The notes below the pieces were generated by a model. It worked only from the letters and a program-made list of their open reading frames with translations. It searched no databases and was not told the DNA's origin. From NCBI GenBank assembly GCA_017551465.1, contig JAFZLN010000067.1:1-7152 (forward strand): 7,152 nt of DNA, given 5' to 3'. Position 1 is the stretch's first letter. Every line of letters starts with the position of its first letter. Made by a program: the position numbers and the translations under genes. Below are positions 5,776 to 7,152 of this stretch, piece after piece. This DNA comes from Bacilli bacterium (GTDB taxonomy: Bacteria; Bacillota_I; Bacilli_A; RFN20; CAG-826).

Positions 5776-6141
5776 TTATTTAATTGTGTCAGGATTGTAT
5801 CCATGGGCCCAGAGGAATTTCTCTAAGGCGTTGATTTTCCTGACTAGTTCGATATTGTCAGTGGTGACATTATCGCTGGATTTAATATTGGTGAAGCGTG
5901 CTTTATATCTTTCTAGTTCGACTTCAATTTTTCTCTTTTCACTTTCTAAGACTTTGTTCTTATTGGTTAACGCTTCATATTCTTTAGCGGGAATAATAAC
6001 ATTAGCCTCAACTAGTTTATAGTCTTGAATAATCATATCAAGGAACTTATCAACTTCTTCGGCATCATAAGCATTTGTGTTTATGATTGGAAAAGTGTGA
6101 TCCAAGATAGTTTTAGAGTTAAGAAAAAGCTTTACTGCCAT
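5776..6141 (-). CDS. gpsB: GpsB, DivIVA-like cell division and wall synthesis adaptor
   Basis: GpsB is a small cytoplasmic, membrane-associated DivIVA-family protein that links penicillin-binding proteins to the division machinery. Of its 121 residues, the N-terminal DivIVA-type domain carries AYDAEEVDKFLDMIIQDY (about 24-41), very close to the Bacillus GpsB signature. A charged coiled coil follows (about 45-85). A C-terminal trimerising segment (NIELVRKINALEKFLWAHG, about 96-114) resembles the FDILKRLSNLEKHVFG tail of Bacillus GpsB. It is somewhat longer than the 98 residues of the Bacillus protein, mainly in the linker. The ATG at 6141 has GGAG six bases upstream. A good promoter lies at 6160-6188. 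In Bacillus gpsB also lies beside rnpB, which supports the assignment over DivIVA itself. Confidence 0.9.
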   Translation of the reverse strand: MAVKLFLNSKTILDHTFPIINTNAYDAEEVDKFLDMIIQDYKLVEANVIIPAKEYEALTNKNKVLESEKRKIEVELERYKARFTNIKSSDNVTTDNIELVRKINALEKFLWAHGYNPDTIK

Positions 6142-6159
6142 ATTTGCTCCATTTCTTAT

Positions 6160-6188
6160 ATAATATAAGAGAAAATAGCATAATTCAA
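6160..6188 (-). promoter_or_regulatory. Promoter of gpsB (and perhaps rnpB-pgsA-cinA-recA)
   Basis: On the minus strand TTGAAT (6188-6183) is followed by a 17-base spacer and TATTAT (6165-6160). A start near 6153 leaves a short leader with the GGAG ribosome site. Because rnpB and pgsA follow without visible terminators, this promoter may feed the whole block. Confidence 0.65.
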
Positions 6189-6210
6189 TCTTTTTTCTTT
6201 TGAAAAAAGA
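6189..6210. repeat. Inverted repeat between divergent promoters
   Basis: TCTTTTTTC (6189-6197) and GAAAAAAGA (6202-6210) are perfect 9-base arms around TTTT. The repeat covers the -35 of the plus-strand exonuclease promoter and abuts the -35 of gpsB. It could be an operator, or simply an A/T-rich hairpin. Confidence 0.4.
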
Positions 6211-6227
6211 GAAATTAATGGTATACT
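6200..6227 (+). promoter_or_regulatory. Promoter of the exonuclease gene; near-leaderless mRNA
   Basis: TTGAAA (6200-6205), a 16-base spacer and TATACT (6222-6227) within the extended -10 TGGTATACT. A start near 6234 leaves about seven bases before the ATG at 6241 and no room for a Shine-Dalgarno site. Confidence 0.65.
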
Positions 6228-6240
6228 ATCAAAAGATTTT

Positions 6241-6966
6241 ATGAAGAAATTTGAAAGATTATTAAAAGGTCATAAATCACTAGTCTTCCTAGACTTCGAA
6301 GGCACACAATTCTCTCACGAGATGATTGCTATCGGCGCTGTCCATGCAGTGATTGACCGTCATGGTTATATTAAGAAAAGTAAAAAACCATTCCGTATTT
6401 ACGTTAAAGCTCACAATAGAGTGGGCAAAATTGTCACAGATTTAACCGGCATTACCGAAGATATGCTTAAGCAAAAGGGTGTCACATTCTTTACTGCGAT
6501 GAGCGAACTTAGAAAATATGTTGGCTTATCATTTAAGAAATCATCTTTTATTACCTTTGGTAATCATGATATGAAGATTTTATCTTCCTCTATCTCTTAT
6601 AGTTTTGATTTTCCAAAAGAAATCGTTCAATGCATTCAACAAAACTACATTGACTTCAGTGCTTTCATCAGTGAATTCATGAGAGATGATAAGGGCAATC
6701 CACTTTCATTAATCAGATACTGCGATGCCTTTGGTGTCAAGCAAGCTGGTCCAGCGCACGATCCTGCAGTTGACGCTGAAAACTTAGCGTGGTTATATGA
6801 CGCCACTATGAGAAAGAGCAATCTCTTATTAGAGGAATATAAGAAAGTCTTAAAAACATTCAATCACTTCCCAGTTCCTGTTGCCGCAGTTTTGAAAAAA
6901 CTTGCCAACAACGAAGATGTATCATATAAAGAGTTTGAAGAAGAAATAAGGAAATATATCGCGTGA
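6241..6966 (+). CDS. DEDDh 3'-5' exonuclease-like protein (KapD/ERI-1-like)
   Basis: The 241 residues carry the exonuclease motifs of the DEDDh superfamily: Exo I LVFLDFEGT (Asp18, Glu20), Exo II FITFGNHDMKIL (Asp110), and Exo III HDPAVDAEN, where His173 and Asp178 give the H-x4-D form. Such enzymes remove nucleotides from 3' ends of RNA or DNA. The wording of Exo I and the protein's length recall KapD and ERI-1-type members rather than DNA polymerase proofreading domains, so RNA is a likely substrate, by inference. A charged helical C-terminus of about 50 residues follows. The ATG at 6241 is forced, because Exo I begins at residue 14 and no other in-frame start precedes it. There is no Shine-Dalgarno site. 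It is divergent from gpsB. The TGA stop lies within the right end of an IS605-type element, so the C-terminus may have been altered by the insertion. Confidence 0.85.
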   Translation: MKKFERLLKGHKSLVFLDFEGTQFSHEMIAIGAVHAVIDRHGYIKKSKKPFRIYVKAHNRVGKIVTDLTGITEDMLKQKGVTFFTAMSELRKYVGLSFKKSSFITFGNHDMKILSSSISYSFDFPKEIVQCIQQNYIDFSAFISEFMRDDKGNPLSLIRYCDAFGVKQAGPAHDPAVDAENLAWLYDATMRKSNLLLEEYKKVLKTFNHFPVPVAAVLKKLANNEDVSYKEFEEEIRKYIA

Positions 6967-7100
6967 CCACCTCCCCTACTTATAGAAGATAAGGGCTTCC
7001 CACTCAAGAGTTCTACTGATCTCAGTATCAATGGGCTATCCCCGAGAGTCCCTCGGTTAAGGATATTTTTAACAAGGTATCCAACTTGTTTAGATTAGAA
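6963..7100 (-). ncRNA. omega-RNA (reRNA)-like scaffold of the TnpB element
   Basis: The roughly 140 nt after the tnpB stop is densely folded. In plus-strand coordinates there are stems AACAAG/CTTGTT (7071-7090), CCGAG/CTCGG (7042-7056) nested in TATCC/GGATA (7037-7065), the dyad ACTGA-TC-TCAGT (7015-7026), and the terminal hairpin near 6979-6993. TnpB uses the RNA from the transposon right end as a guide scaffold, with the guide being whatever flanks the right end. Here that is the last bases of the exonuclease gene, read antisense from 6962 downward. The 5' end of this RNA probably reaches into tnpB and is not defined. Confidence 0.65.
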
Positions 7101-7152
7101 CTAATTAGAAGGATTAAGGACCATTCTTATTCCTTCTTTTTTGATGTTAATC
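7101..7152 (-). CDS. tnpB: TnpB (IS605 OrfB-like), last 16 codons
   Basis: Reading in from the right edge on the minus strand, one frame gives INIKKEGIRMVLNPSN and a TAG at 7103-7101. TnpB proteins commonly end just after the last RuvC motif (D-R-D-x-N-A-S) with a stretch like x-I-N-I-x-x-E-G-I-R, so this fits the C-terminal tail. The preceding catalytic residues would lie immediately outside the window. TnpB is an RNA-guided DNA nuclease that helps retain the transposon at its donor site. The short length makes this call dependent on the element end beside it. Confidence 0.6.
   Translation of the reverse strand, partial: INIKKEGIRMVLNPSN
7107..7142 (+). terminator. Intrinsic terminator facing the exonuclease gene, inside tnpB
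   Basis: On the plus strand AGAAGGATTAAG (7107-7118) pairs with CTTATTCCTTCT (7126-7137) with one T-T mismatch around a 7-base loop, followed by TTTTT (7138-7142). It would stop exonuclease transcripts after they have crossed the omega-RNA region in antisense. On the other strand these bases encode the tnpB tail. Confidence 0.6.

Larger units (their letters stand above)
6963..7152 (-). mobile_element. Right end of an IS200/IS605-family (TnpB-encoding) element, cut by window edge
   Basis: The minus strand ends in GGGAAGCCC, then a stem-loop whose core is CTTAT-AGAAG-ATAAG (6979-6993, plus-strand sense), then GGGGAGGTGGTCAC (6976-6963). This pattern, with GAAGCCC, a short stem-loop, a G-run and GGTGGTTCAC-like terminal bases, is typical of right ends of IS605-type transposons that carry tnpB. 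The final tnpB codons upstream on the same strand agree. The outer boundary is placed at 6963, give or take a few bases. The left end, and whether tnpA is present, lie outside the window. Confidence 0.7.

Noticed and set aside
6645..6863. 72-codon minus-strand frame inside the exonuclease gene
   Set aside because: It is antisense to a clear enzyme with all catalytic motifs, has no promoter or ribosome site, and its composition follows from the opposite strand.

Overview
The window looks like the chromosome of a low-GC Gram-positive bacterium from the Bacilli, Erysipelotrichia or Acholeplasma-like part of the tree. The gene set and order (pgsA, cinA-type gene, recA, rny, ymdB, miaB, with gpsB beside rnpB) follow the Firmicutes pattern. 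The RNase P RNA reads like a reduced Bacillus-type molecule. Shine-Dalgarno sites are Gram-positive-like. Every tryptophan I checked is TGG and one gene ends on TGA, so this is not a code-4 Mycoplasma or Spiroplasma. A species cannot be named from sequence alone.

Layout. Almost everything is on the minus strand, so it is transcribed from right to left. From about 6190 down to 4307 runs gpsB, rnpB, pgsA and a stand-alone CinA C-terminal domain, followed by recA (4244-3243). RNase P RNA is packed tightly between gpsB and pgsA with no visible terminator. A 526-base gap (2717-3242) separates recA from rny. A second minus-strand operon follows: rny, ymdB and the 5' part of miaB, which runs off the left edge. 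On the plus strand, 6241-6966 encodes a DEDDh 3'-5' exonuclease-like protein from a promoter divergent to that of gpsB. Its stop codon lies in the right end of an IS200/IS605-type element. The last 190 bases hold that element's omega-RNA-like end and the final codons of tnpB on the minus strand.

The most notable part is the recA-rny gap, which is not empty. It contains an untracked 27-codon minus-strand gene for a lysine-flanked hydrophobic peptide, with a near-perfect Shine-Dalgarno sequence. Facing it is a plus-strand extended -10 promoter that would make an RNA of about 57 nt, ending in a hairpin plus seven T's just past the peptide's stop codon. Convergent peptide mRNA and short antisense RNA meeting at one hairpin is the architecture of type I toxin-antitoxin loci such as Fst/par, but I do not recognise the peptide as an Fst relative. 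A 15-bp inverted repeat links the peptide mRNA's 5' leader to its 3' end, and a second hairpin can cover the Shine-Dalgarno site. The rest of the gap is a roughly 170-nt structured leader and promoter for rny.

The housekeeping genes cover phospholipid synthesis (PgsA), cell division (GpsB), tRNA 5' processing (RNase P), recombination (RecA), mRNA decay (RNase Y), cyclic nucleotide or RNA-linked phosphoesterase activity (YmdB) and tRNA modification (MiaB).
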